NCBI RefSeq assembly: GCF_001042715.1
Contig: NZ_CP009687.1
Location: forward strand, 558,001-622,000
Reading direction: 5' to 3'
DNA length: 64,000 nt
Source of the DNA: Clostridium aceticum
Lineage (GTDB): Bacteria > Bacillota > Clostridia > Peptostreptococcales > Natronincolaceae
A model generated the notes under the pieces. That model was not told the DNA's origin. It did not search any database and saw only the letters and a list, made by a program, of their open reading frames with translations. Shown here piece by piece: positions 15,157-23,699 of the stretch (its first letter is position 1; each line of letters begins with the position of its first letter). Made by a program: the position numbers and the translations under genes.

Positions 15157-16923
15157 TTGGGATGTCATAATACTAGTACTTTAGTACAGACAACAGGGGA
15201 AGAACTAAAGGTTTTGTTAATGGGAAATCCGAATGTAGGAAAAAGCGTTGTTTTTTCTAAATTGACGGGAATGCAGGTGATGAGTGCTAATTATGCAGGA
15301 ACAACTGTAGACTATGTGCAGGGTAGAATAAAATATCAGGGGAAGAAAGGTATATTAATAGATGTACCTGGAACCTACTCATTAGAGGCGATATCTCCTG
15401 CAGAGGAAGTTGCAGTAAAATTACTAAAAGAAGGAGAAGCACAGGTAATTATCTGTGTACTAGATGCTACACATTTAGAACGAAGCATAGATTTTGCCTA
15501 TCAAGTAATGGAATATGATACCCCGGTGATATTTGTTTTAAACTTGCTGGATATAGCTGAAAGTAAAAGTATCTTTATTGATATTAAAGCTTTAGAAAAA
15601 GAGTTAGGTGCACCAGTCATATCTACTATTGCTACTAGAAGTATAGGATTAAAGGAAGTTTTAAATAAAACATGGGAACTGGCATATCAAGAAAAAGGTA
15701 TAAAAGTGGATAAGTGCCTTACGCAAGAAGAACGTTGGAAAAAAGCTTGCAGTATTGCTGAAAAAGTTCAAGTTAGTTTGAAGGAGACAGAACCTTCCTT
15801 ACTAGATCGATTCAGTGATTTATGTCTAAACTTCTTTCCGGGCCTTCCTATTGCTGTGCTTGTTTTATTTGTTTGTTTAGGGATTGTTGTAGGTGGGGGG
15901 AAGGCTTTAAGGGCTTTGATTTTACTACCTATTTTAAATCATTGGTATGTTCCTTTTATTTCATCAATTGTATCGTCAGTACTGCCAGAAGGGATTCTTT
16001 TGAATGTCTTAATAGGAGAATACGGCATGCTCATTAAAGGGATTGAATGGCCTTTTGCTTTAATTCTGCCTTATGTTGTACTGTTTTATGGAATCTTATC
16101 TATCCTAGAGGATAGCGGATACTTACCGCATTTAGGCGTTATTGTAGACGGATTGTTAAGCCGCATCGGTATCCAAGGCAGCAGTATTGTTCCTTTTATC
16201 ATGGGTTACGGTTGTGCTATACCGGCCATATTAGGCTCAAGGGCTGCCACTTCCCACAAGGAACGATTGATCATTTCAACGCTTGTGACATTGGCAGTTC
16301 CTTGTATTGCACAAACAGGTGCTTTTATCGCCCTTTTAGGCAACCATTCTATGCTGGCGATTGTTATCGTCTATTTTATTTCTTTTAGCTTTATTCTTTT
16401 TGGAGGGATGATCTTAAATAAAATGTTAAAGGGGGAGGTAAGTCCGATGCTGCTAGAGATTCCTAGCTTGCTTATACCAAATGAACAAGCATTGTTTAAA
16501 AAAATTTGGCTTAGAATCCGTAGTTTCATGGTGGAGGCGGAGCTTCCCATGATTTTAGCAGTAGGTCTAGCTGCTGTTGTTGTAGAAACGGGCATGCTAA
16601 ATTCTATTGGAAGTTTAGTTCAACCCTTGGTTGTTGGATGGCTGGGTCTGCCCCCTGAGGCTAGTATAGCATTAATACTAGGAATTATCAGAAGAGAACT
16701 AGCGGTACTTCCTCTATTAGAACTGAATTTGAATACACTACAAATGGTAGTTGGTGCTGTTGTTGCTTTGTTCTATCTTCCTTGCCTTTCTGTCTTTGGC
16801 ATTTTAGTAAAGGAGTTTCGCTTAAAAGCTGCTATGTTGATTAGTTTTCTAACAATTTTCACTGCATTTTTAGTAGGAGGTATTATTCACCATAGTGCAA
16901 AGTTAATTTTATCTTTATTTTAA
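15157..16923 (+). CDS. feoB: Ferrous iron transporter FeoB (short form)
   Basis: 588 aa, TTG start eight bases after GAGGTGAG. The N-terminal G domain has G1 GNPNVGKS, G3 DVPGTY, G4 NLLD and G5-like STIATRS. The rest is a membrane domain with two gate motifs: YGCAIPAILGSRA (about 352-364) and GIIRRELAVLPLLELN (about 510-525). FeoB imports Fe2+ across the cytoplasmic membrane in a GTP-dependent way. It is shorter than typical forms (650-770 aa) and starts GCHNTST, a possible metal-sensing CH pair. No feoA is nearby. Promoter and Fur box are upstream. Confidence 0.93.
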   Translation: MGCHNTSTLVQTTGEELKVLLMGNPNVGKSVVFSKLTGMQVMSANYAGTTVDYVQGRIKYQGKKGILIDVPGTYSLEAISPAEEVAVKLLKEGEAQVIICVLDATHLERSIDFAYQVMEYDTPVIFVLNLLDIAESKSIFIDIKALEKELGAPVISTIATRSIGLKEVLNKTWELAYQEKGIKVDKCLTQEERWKKACSIAEKVQVSLKETEPSLLDRFSDLCLNFFPGLPIAVLVLFVCLGIVVGGGKALRALILLPILNHWYVPFISSIVSSVLPEGILLNVLIGEYGMLIKGIEWPFALILPYVVLFYGILSILEDSGYLPHLGVIVDGLLSRIGIQGSSIVPFIMGYGCAIPAILGSRAATSHKERLIISTLVTLAVPCIAQTGAFIALLGNHSMLAIVIVYFISFSFILFGGMILNKMLKGEVSPMLLEIPSLLIPNEQALFKKIWLRIRSFMVEAELPMILAVGLAAVVVETGMLNSIGSLVQPLVVGWLGLPPEASIALILGIIRRELAVLPLLELNLNTLQMVVGAVVALFYLPCLSVFGILVKEFRLKAAMLISFLTIFTAFLVGGIIHHSAKLILSLF

Positions 16924-16955
16924 CAGTATGATTGATACAAAGGAGGACCAAAAAT

Positions 16956-18221
16956 ATGATGAAAAATTTGAAACTAAGGAATAAAATATTACTAATATTT
17001 GTTGTTGCAAGCTTTTTTCCTTTGTTGCTGATAGGTTTCTTATCCTACAAAAATATCAATAATTTAAAAGAGGTGATATTCAGTATCATTGCTATTTTTC
17101 CACTCTATGGTATTATTGCTGGATTATATCTATCGAAGGGAATCACCAATAGCTTAGAAGCTACAACCATACATACAAAGTTAATTGCCAGTGGGGATTT
17201 TAGTATAGATGTGCCGGAGGAGTATTTGCAAACGAAGGATGAAATAGGAGATATGTCTAAGGGTATTGACATCATGCAAAAATCCATGAGAAATATATTT
17301 ACAAAAATCATAGAAGCAAGTGGGAAATTAGAGCTTTCTTCTGAAGAATTATTCAAGAGTTCTGAGGAAACAAGTCAATTAGTCAACAAAGTAACAACAG
17401 CCATCGAAGAGGTTGCTTCTGGGGCAGACCATCAATTGCAACGAACCCAAGAAAGCTCCAGCAATTTACAAGAGATGGTCAGGGGAATTAAACAAGTAGC
17501 TGATACTTCCTCTAATGTTTTGAATTCTTCTAACAATATGATAGATAAAGCGGAGGGAGGAAATAAGGCAGTACATAGCGCCATTGAAGAAATTAGCAAC
17601 ATTCAGTTTAGTACTGCTACAACAGCAGAAGTTATCCAAGCATTACAAAAGGATTCAGAAAAAATCACCGATATCCTCCAAATCATATGCAATATATCTG
17701 ATCAGACCAATCTACTAGCACTAAATGCTGCTATTGAAGCGGCTAGGGCAGGGGAGGCAGGGAAAGGTTTTGCTGTAGTGGCAGATGAAATAAGGAAACT
17801 TTCTGAACAGACATTAAGAGCTACAGAAGATATTAGGCAGCTAGTAGGGAACATTGGAAGCAATACTGAGGGAGCGGTGCAATCTATCAACACCAGTAAA
17901 GAAAAGGTACAAAAGGGAAAAACTGTTATTCAAAACGTAAATGAAGTATTTACTGATATTTTGATCTCCGTAAAGGGTGTGGCAAAGGAAATTAAAGATC
18001 TAGCCAATGTATCCGATGAGATGTCTGTGGGAGCAAAAGAAGTCAGCAGCTCTGTGAATGAACTAGAAAGTATAGCTAAAGAACTATCCTACAGTATGCA
18101 GAATATAGCTACATCTGCACAGGAAGAGCTAAAACATGTGAGGGGCATCAAAGCTTCCTCAGAAAATTTGGCCCATATGGCAGAAGAACTCCAACAGATT
18201 GTACCAAAATTTAAGATATAA
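16956..18221 (+). CDS. Methyl-accepting chemotaxis protein lacking a sensor domain
   Basis: 421 aa. The start is ATG 16956 after AAAGGAGGA; an earlier start at 16932 is unlikely. Two hydrophobic segments (about residues 9-27 and 36-52) are separated by only a short loop, so there is no extracellular ligand domain. A HAMP-like linker follows, then the signalling domain with the hairpin tip [23 protein letters not shown] split over residues about 245-270. The protein would signal to CheW/CheA from cytoplasmic cues or via a partner. It starts 33 bases after feoB, so it may be co-transcribed with iron uptake; CheW lies at 23.1 kb. Confidence 0.9.
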   Translation: MMKNLKLRNKILLIFVVASFFPLLLIGFLSYKNINNLKEVIFSIIAIFPLYGIIAGLYLSKGITNSLEATTIHTKLIASGDFSIDVPEEYLQTKDEIGDMSKGIDIMQKSMRNIFTKIIEASGKLELSSEELFKSSEETSQLVNKVTTAIEEVASGADHQLQRTQESSSNLQEMVRGIKQVADTSSNVLNSSNNMIDKAEGGNKAVHSAIEEISNIQFSTATTAEVIQALQKDSEKITDILQIICNISDQTNLLALNAAIEAARAGEAGKGFAVVADEIRKLSEQTLRATEDIRQLVGNIGSNTEGAVQSINTSKEKVQKGKTVIQNVNEVFTDILISVKGVAKEIKDLANVSDEMSVGAKEVSSSVNELESIAKELSYSMQNIATSAQEELKHVRGIKASSENLAHMAEELQQIVPKFKI

Positions 18222-18232
18222 ATAAAAGCAAC

Positions 18233-18305
18233 GTAGGGGCGACCTCTGGTGGCCTAAATAAAATATCATATAATATAAAACGAGACGGTCAAAGACCGCC
18301 CCTAC
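18233..18305. repeat. GTAGGGGCG inverted-end repeat, copy 1
   Basis: 73 bp bounded by GTAGGGGCGACC and the inverted end GACCGCCCCTAC. The interior is AAATAAAATAT... with ATATAAAACGAGACGGTC. A second copy follows 51 bases later. Confidence 0.8.
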
Positions 18306-18356
18306 AATTACAATCATGAATCCTACCCTACAATTACTACAACAAATGGCACTAAA

Positions 18357-18431
18357 GTAGGGGCGACCTGTGGTCGCCTAAATAAAATATTAAATATAAT
18401 ATAAAACGAGACGGTCAAAGACCGTCCCTAC
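18357..18431. repeat. GTAGGGGCG inverted-end repeat, copy 2
   Basis: 75 bp, same orientation and nearly the same sequence as copy 1, ending GACCGTCCCTAC. The two copies sit between convergent genes and can fold into long hairpins, so they may end transcription from both sides. Confidence 0.8.
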
Positions 18432-18454
18432 AATTTTTATGCAGTTTGTAACAA

Positions 18455-19465
18455 CTATTTTGCAGAAGTAATGTAATTACATATTGCTTCTGTGATTTCT
18501 TCTGTTGTAGCAGTACCGCCAATATCTTGCGTGGTAGCTTTTCCTTCTTTAATAACAGTGGCTACCGCTTCCCGTACAAGGGTGGCAGCCTTGGTTTCAC
18601 CTATATAATCCAACATCATAGCTGCTGATAGTATACAAGCAGTAGGATTGGCAATATTTTTTCCTGCAATAGTTGGAGCACTGCCATGAACAGCTTCAAA
18701 GATTGCGATATCTTCACCAATATTCGCCCCTGGAACTAAACCTAATCCCCCTACCAAACCTGCTGCTAAATCTGAAACAATATCTCCATAAAGGTTAGGT
18801 AGAACCAATACATCATAGTTTTCGGGATACATCACCAGCTGCATACACATATTGTCTACAATTACTTCTTCATATTCAATCTCTGGATACTTTTCAGCTA
18901 CTTTTCTGATAGAATCTAAAAATAATCCATCAGATATTTTCATAATATTTGCTTTGTGAACCGCTGTAACCTTCTTTCTATTATACTTTTTAGCATATTC
19001 AAAGGCATACTCTCCGATTTTTGTAGAAGCCTTTTCAGTGATTACTTTAATAGCCTCAGCCACACCATCTGTTACCCAATGCTCTATGCCTTTATATAGA
19101 TCTTCAGAGTTTTCACGGACAATCACTAAATCTATATTTTCAAAGGGTGTTTTAATCCCTGGAATTGTTTTAACAGGTCTTACATTAGCATAGGTATGAT
19201 ATTTTTGTCTTAAAGTAACATTGATACTTTTAAATCCTGTACCGATGGGGGTGGTAATAGGTCCCTTAAAAGCGATTTTGTTTTTAGAGATACTTTCTAA
19301 AAGTTCATCTGGAATAAACTTTCCAGTAGCTTTATAGGCTTCCTCTCCGCCATTAACAGTTTCCCAGTCGATAGCTACATTAGTTGCGGCTATCACCTTT
19401 TGTACTGCTGATGTTACTTCTGATCCGATCCCATCTCCTGGTATAAGTGTAATTGTATGTGTCAT
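18455..19465 (-). CDS. Isocitrate dehydrogenase-type oxidative decarboxylase (IDH/IPMDH family)
   Basis: 336 aa. Typical beta-decarboxylating dehydrogenase: PGDGIGSEV near the N-terminus, the substrate loop with SINVTLRQKYHTYANVRP (split around residue 90), VRENSEDLYKGIEH, the Lys in VHKANIMK, metal-binding Asp in LPNLYGDIVSDLAAG, and the cofactor loop EAVHGSAPTIAGKNIANPT. Length and loop resemble the short NAD-dependent IDH. It oxidises isocitrate to 2-oxoglutarate, or homoisocitrate to 2-oxoadipate; the neighbours allow either. Last of three genes, only three bases after the aconitase stop (GGGGGA site). Confidence 0.88.
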   Translation of the reverse strand: MTHTITLIPGDGIGSEVTSAVQKVIAATNVAIDWETVNGGEEAYKATGKFIPDELLESISKNKIAFKGPITTPIGTGFKSINVTLRQKYHTYANVRPVKTIPGIKTPFENIDLVIVRENSEDLYKGIEHWVTDGVAEAIKVITEKASTKIGEYAFEYAKKYNRKKVTAVHKANIMKISDGLFLDSIRKVAEKYPEIEYEEVIVDNMCMQLVMYPENYDVLVLPNLYGDIVSDLAAGLVGGLGLVPGANIGEDIAIFEAVHGSAPTIAGKNIANPTACILSAAMMLDYIGETKAATLVREAVATVIKEGKATTQDIGGTATTEEITEAICNYITSAK

Positions 19466-19468
19466 CTC

Positions 19469-21394
19469 TTATTCCCCCAAGTTCATCTTAATATAGTTTA
19501 AATAGCCTCCAAGTAATAGAATATCTACATCTCTTTGAGATCCTACGAACTTTGCCTTTATTGTGAGGTTCTTTGTTTTGTTATTAATTTCAATAGTATC
19601 TTTACTTACTAAAGCTGCTTTTACATCTTTGATTTCCAATTCATCTATTTCTCCTATGGAAACATAATCATTAGGATCAATAAATTCCAAAGGAATAATA
19701 CCACTATTAATCAAGTTGGCTTTGTGAATTCTAGCAAAGGATTTGGCTAAAATTGCCTTAATTCCTAGATAGAGGGGAACCAATGCAGCATGCTCTCTAC
19801 TGGAGCCTTGACCATAGTTATCTCCACCAATGATAAAGCCACCACCATGAAGTTCGCATTTTTCCCATAGTTTTTCATCTAGTGCATGGAAGCAGAACTT
19901 TGAAAGGTGCGGAATGTTAGAACGATAAGGCAATAATTTGGCATTGGAGGGCATAATATCATCTGTAGTAATATTATCTCCAGTTTTTAATACTACTTTA
20001 CCTTCTAAAGCATCCGTTAAGCCTTCTTTTGTAGGGAAGGGCTTAATATTTGGTCCCATCACCACAGTAGCATCTATATCTTTAGCTCTAACAAAATAAT
20101 TATCACTGATATCATAAGTGGTAGGTTCTTTTATAATAATATCTTCTCCTAAAGTAACAGGATCTTCGAAGAATCCCTTTACAGCAGATATAGCAGCGGT
20201 TTCAGGACTAACTAAATACACGTCTGCACTTTTTGTACCACTTCTGCCGCAAAAGTTTCTATTAAAGGTTCTTAAAGAAACACTATCGGTTTTAGGGGAT
20301 TGCCCCATACCAATACAAGGACCACAGCTGCACTCCAATATTCTAGCACCAGCTGCAATAAAGGTGGATAGAGCACCATTATCCGCCAGCATTTTTAGGA
20401 TAGTACTGGAACCTGGAGAAATACCTAAACTGACATCAGGGTGTACTTTATTACCTTTTAAAATAGCTGCTGCCTTCATCAAGTCTTTGTAAGAAGAGTT
20501 GGTACAGCTGCCGATTAAAACCTGATCTATTTTCAATCCTTTTACAGTCTCCACCGCATCTACATTATCGGGACTATGGGGTTTGGCTGTCATGGTAGCA
20601 ATGTCAGAAAGATCAATTTCGATAACTTCATCGTAAACAGCATCTTCATCCGCTGCTAAAGGAGTCCAATTATTTTCTCTTCCATTGGCCTTTAAAAACT
20701 CATAAGTAATTTCATCACTAGGGAAAATAGAAGTGGTTGCTCCTAATTCAGCTCCCATGTTGGTAATGGTGGCACGATCTGTTAAAGAAAGGGATTTGAC
20801 ACCTTCCCCAGAATATTCGATGACCTTTCCAACGCCACCTTTAACAGTAAGCTTTTTTAGTATATAAAGAATAACATCTTTAGCAGAAACCCAAGGATTT
20901 AAACTTCCTTTCAGTTGAATGTTCACTACTTTAGGTGCCTTTAGATAGTATCTACCACTGGCCATGCCAGCAGCTACATCTAACCCACCTGTACCAATTG
21001 CCAATACCCCCATGCCTCCACTGGTGGGAGTATGGCTGTCTGAGCCTATCAGTGTTTTTCCAGGTACAGAGAAATTTTCTAAGTGTAGTTGGTGGCAGAT
21101 ACCGTTTCCTGGTTTAGAAAAGATAACACCATACTTTTCTGCCACAGTCTTTATAAATTCATGGTCATCAGCATTTTCAAAACCAGTTTGCAAAGTATTA
21201 TGATCGATATAGGCTACAGACAGTTCTGTTTTTATTTCTTTGACCCCCATAGCCTCCAATTGAAGATAGACCATTGTACCTGTAGAATCTTGGGTTAAGG
21301 TCTGATCTACTTTGATTGCAATTTCTTCTCCAGGGGTTAGTGTCCCTGAAATTAAATGATTCTCTAGTATTTTATATGTTAAAGTTTTTCCCAC
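19469..21394 (-). CDS. Aconitate hydratase (aconitase)
   Basis: 641 aa. The start is GTG 21394, giving MGKTLTYKI, because GAGGTG lies six bases upstream; an upstream ATG 21424 lacks a site. Cluster-binding Cys residues appear in IGSCTNSSY and CSCGPCIGMGQ, with SDSHTPTSGGMGV (about 110-122) in the substrate region and the swivel-domain motif YGQGSSREHAA near residue 525. The enzyme holds a 4Fe-4S cluster and interconverts citrate and isocitrate. Size is that of the clostridial/mitochondrial-like group, shorter than AcnA of about 900 aa. Middle gene between a NifV-like synthase and Icd. Confidence 0.93.
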   Translation of the reverse strand: MGKTLTYKILENHLISGTLTPGEEIAIKVDQTLTQDSTGTMVYLQLEAMGVKEIKTELSVAYIDHNTLQTGFENADDHEFIKTVAEKYGVIFSKPGNGICHQLHLENFSVPGKTLIGSDSHTPTSGGMGVLAIGTGGLDVAAGMASGRYYLKAPKVVNIQLKGSLNPWVSAKDVILYILKKLTVKGGVGKVIEYSGEGVKSLSLTDRATITNMGAELGATTSIFPSDEITYEFLKANGRENNWTPLAADEDAVYDEVIEIDLSDIATMTAKPHSPDNVDAVETVKGLKIDQVLIGSCTNSSYKDLMKAAAILKGNKVHPDVSLGISPGSSTILKMLADNGALSTFIAAGARILECSCGPCIGMGQSPKTDSVSLRTFNRNFCGRSGTKSADVYLVSPETAAISAVKGFFEDPVTLGEDIIIKEPTTYDISDNYFVRAKDIDATVVMGPNIKPFPTKEGLTDALEGKVVLKTGDNITTDDIMPSNAKLLPYRSNIPHLSKFCFHALDEKLWEKCELHGGGFIIGGDNYGQGSSREHAALVPLYLGIKAILAKSFARIHKANLINSGIIPLEFIDPNDYVSIGEIDELEIKDVKAALVSKDTIEINNKTKNLTIKAKFVGSQRDVDILLLGGYLNYIKMNLGE

Positions 21395-21473
21395 TGTAAT
21401 CACCTCATTGATTTTGTCATTCAAGCTTTTTAAATTAATTGATCTATAATTGATCTATATTGGTTATTTTTAT

Positions 21474-22622
21474 CTAAGCTTCTTGAGCTAGTTTATCTTC
21501 ACTAATTACTTCATCATATAAACTAAAAAGCTCCTGATCTGTTAAAGGTCTTTTGAAAGCAGTCGCTGTATTTCTTACTTTTTCTAATAAACAATAAGCG
21601 GTAAAGTCATCTATATGAATACCTTCAGATACTAATTTGTGCTTAATAGCAGCAGTGCCAGAATGTTTGCCAATAACGATTTTTCTTTCCAGTCCTAATT
21701 CATCTGGACAAATAATTTCATAGGTTAAAGGATTTTTTAAGGCACCATCAGCATGAATACCAGATTCATGATAAAATATTTTTTCACCTACAACTGCCTT
21801 CCAAGCAGGGATTTCTCTATTAGAGGCTTTTGCTACATAATTACACAAACTTCTTAATTTTCCCATGTTATAGTCAGTGATATCACCATTAATTCCATGT
21901 TTTAACGCCAGCATTACTTCTTCTAGGGAAGCGTTACCGGCTCGCTCACCTAAACCATTCACAGTAACGCCTAAATAACTAGCTCCTGCCATGGCTCCAG
22001 CGATAGCATTGGCAGTTGCCATACCTAAGTCGTTGTGGGTATGCATTTCAATATCAATATCTACTGCTTCCTTAAGGTTCTTGATGATATTATAAGTGCT
22101 AATAGGGTTTAAAATTCCTACAGTATCACAAAATCTTATTCTGTCCGCTCCTGCTTCTTTAGCAGCTTTGAAAAAGTTAGTTAAGAAAGCTTCATCTGTA
22201 CGGGAAGCATCTTCAGCATTTACTGATATATATAGTCCATTAGATTTTGCAAACTCTGCAGCTTTTACCATTTGTTCTAACACTCTAGCTCGGGTAGAAT
22301 GAAGTTTATGTTTAATATGGATATCGGAAGTGGAGATAGATATAGCAACAGCATCAACACCACATTCGATGGAAGCTTCAAGATCCTTGATAACAGCCCT
22401 ATTCCATCCCATGATACTGGCCTTTAAATTACTTTTTACAATCTTTTTAATTACAGCTTTTTCTTCTTCTCCCATGATAGGAATTCCGGCCTCTATTTGA
22501 TCTACACCAATTTCATCTAGCATTTTGGCGATAAACACCTTTTCTTCATTAGCAAATACTACTTCAGCAGTTTGTTCACCATCTCTTAAAGTTGTATCTA
22601 ACAATTTAATCTTTTTTTCCAC
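21474..22622 (-). CDS. Homocitrate synthase (NifV-like) or Re-citrate synthase
   Basis: 382 aa, GTG start eight bases after GGGGG. A DRE-TIM metallolyase: LLDTTLRDGEQTAEV (residues 6-20), METAL ligands in EMHTHNDLGMA and NGLGERAGNA, and GIHADG with HSGTAAIKH near the C-terminus. It condenses acetyl-CoA with a 2-oxo acid. Length and motifs are NifV-type homocitrate synthase. No nif genes are visible and the gene leads an aconitase-Icd operon, so it may act as the Re-type citrate synthase used by anaerobes that lack the ordinary enzyme. That reassignment is inference; lengthening of 2-oxoglutarate to 2-oxoadipate by the same three enzymes is the alternative. Confidence 0.8.
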   Translation of the reverse strand: MEKKIKLLDTTLRDGEQTAEVVFANEEKVFIAKMLDEIGVDQIEAGIPIMGEEEKAVIKKIVKSNLKASIMGWNRAVIKDLEASIECGVDAVAISISTSDIHIKHKLHSTRARVLEQMVKAAEFAKSNGLYISVNAEDASRTDEAFLTNFFKAAKEAGADRIRFCDTVGILNPISTYNIIKNLKEAVDIDIEMHTHNDLGMATANAIAGAMAGASYLGVTVNGLGERAGNASLEEVMLALKHGINGDITDYNMGKLRSLCNYVAKASNREIPAWKAVVGEKIFYHESGIHADGALKNPLTYEIICPDELGLERKIVIGKHSGTAAIKHKLVSEGIHIDDFTAYCLLEKVRNTATAFKRPLTDQELFSLYDEVISEDKLAQEA

Positions 22623-22666
22623 ACAAATAACCCCCTTTGAATCTCCAATAATTAACTTTATATATT

Positions 22667-22695
22667 ATTATATATGCAACTTTATGAAATTTCAA
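22667..22695 (-). promoter_or_regulatory. Promoter of the synthase-aconitase-Icd operon
   Basis: On the minus strand TTGAAA (22690-22695), a 17-bp spacer and TATAAT (22667-22672). This is 45 bases upstream of the GTG start. Confidence 0.7.
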
Positions 22696-22698
22696 TTA

Positions 22699-22763
22699 CA
22701 TTTTTCGAAAAAATGAAATTTTTTTTAAAAATATTTCATAATTTCTTGTAAGTTATGAAATAT
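22699..22763. promoter_or_regulatory. Two palindromes upstream of the synthase promoter
   Basis: CATTTTTCGAAAAAATG (22699-22715) abuts the -35 box. ATATTTCATAA (22731-22741) and TTATGAAATAT (22753-22763) form a perfect 11-bp inverted repeat with an 11-base spacer. Both are upstream of -35, suiting an activator. The first has a loose likeness to a CodY box. Confidence 0.45.
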
Positions 22764-23115
22764 ATTGATGTACAAACACATAAAATGCAATAATAGAAAT
22801 AGAAAGCTCCACAAATGTGAATGGAATAATATAGAAGATTATATAAAAAAGAATTTATACAATGAAACAGAAGGTTTTTAAAAGGAAATTTTTAGGATAA
22901 ATATCAGTAAAAAACCTAAATAGTGGTAAAATTTCATGAATAACCGTGAATAAACTTACATAATTCCCTTTTTTGTAAAATAAATAAAAAGAATTTTGCA
23001 AGAGATACAAAATACCATTCATAATTTGTTTTAATCGCTAAAATTTTTTAGAAAAGCCATTAAGAACCTGATGATCTGTGGTATAATTTGTATAAAAGGG
23101 GGAGGGAAGTTGACG
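22764..23115. other. Intergenic region before cheW, no gene seen
   Basis: About 350 AT-rich bases between divergent genes. A TATAAT (23082-23087) close to the cheW ribosome site could be its -10 element; no good -35 is seen. No coding or structured RNA signal recognised. Confidence 0.4.
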
Positions 23116-23565
23116 ATGGCAGAAAAACAGTATGTTATTTTCAAATTATGCGGGGAAGAGTATGGTGTAGCTATTCAACATGTACAAGAGATCACAGAAC
23201 ACAAACGAGCTACAACTGTTCCTAATGTACCAAAATTTATTGAAGGTATTATTAATTTAAGAGGAAATATAACACCAATTATTAGTTTGAAAAAGAAGTT
23301 CAATTTGCAAGAGGGAGAAATTCAAGAAAGTAACAGAATTATTATCATTAATATAGCAGATAAACAAGTAGGTTTTATTGTAGATGATGCTTCACAGGTA
23401 TTAACTATGGATGAAAAACAAATAGAAAACCCTCCAGAGCTTTTAACGGGTATTGATCGACAATATATTATTGGTATAGGTAAGGTAGAAGAAAAAATTA
23501 TCATTTTATTGGACTTAGAAAAAATTCTGACAGAAAAAGAAAAAAATGAAATAAAAAACATGTAA
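23116..23565 (+). CDS. cheW: Chemotaxis coupling protein CheW
   Basis: 149 aa. The start is ATG 23116 behind GGAGGGAAG. A single CheW domain: YVIFKLCGEEYGVAI at the start, EITEHKRATTVPNVPKFIEGI, and NLRGNITPIISLKKKF (the conserved NLRGxxxPxxxL motif). CheW links chemoreceptors to the CheA kinase at the membrane array. No cheA or cheY is near, but a sensorless chemoreceptor lies 5 kb upstream. A hairpin follows before sbcD. Confidence 0.92.
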   Translation: MAEKQYVIFKLCGEEYGVAIQHVQEITEHKRATTVPNVPKFIEGIINLRGNITPIISLKKKFNLQEGEIQESNRIIIINIADKQVGFIVDDASQVLTMDEKQIENPPELLTGIDRQYIIGIGKVEEKIIILLDLEKILTEKEKNEIKNM

Positions 23566-23604
23566 GAATTTATGGATGAAAGATATATTTTAAAGCTACA
23601 TAAA

Positions 23605-23660
23605 AAAGACACAAGAAAACCTCTGATGTATATAGAGAGGAACATTGTGTCTTTGATTTT
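23605..23660 (+). terminator. Terminator-like hairpin after cheW
   Basis: AAAGACACAA (23605-23614) pairs with TTGTGTCTTT (23645-23654); an inner CCTCT/AGAGG stem is nested inside. Followed by GATTTTT. Confidence 0.65.
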
Positions 23661-23699
23661 TGGAAGATATATACAATATTTTAAAAGGAGGGTTGGGCA

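Noticed and set aside
15157-15170. Second selenocysteine codon at the TGA just before the FeoB TTG start
   Set aside because: The TGA lies upstream of a well-placed ribosome site and start; no conserved sequence precedes it.
18230-18435. CRISPR array
   Set aside because: Only two copies of a 73-75 bp repeat with inverted ends, no regular spacers and no cas genes.
22699-22715. CodY box upstream of the synthase operon
   Set aside because: CATTTTTCGAAAAAATG lacks the central base and outer AATT arms of the CodY consensus; kept only as an unassigned palindrome.
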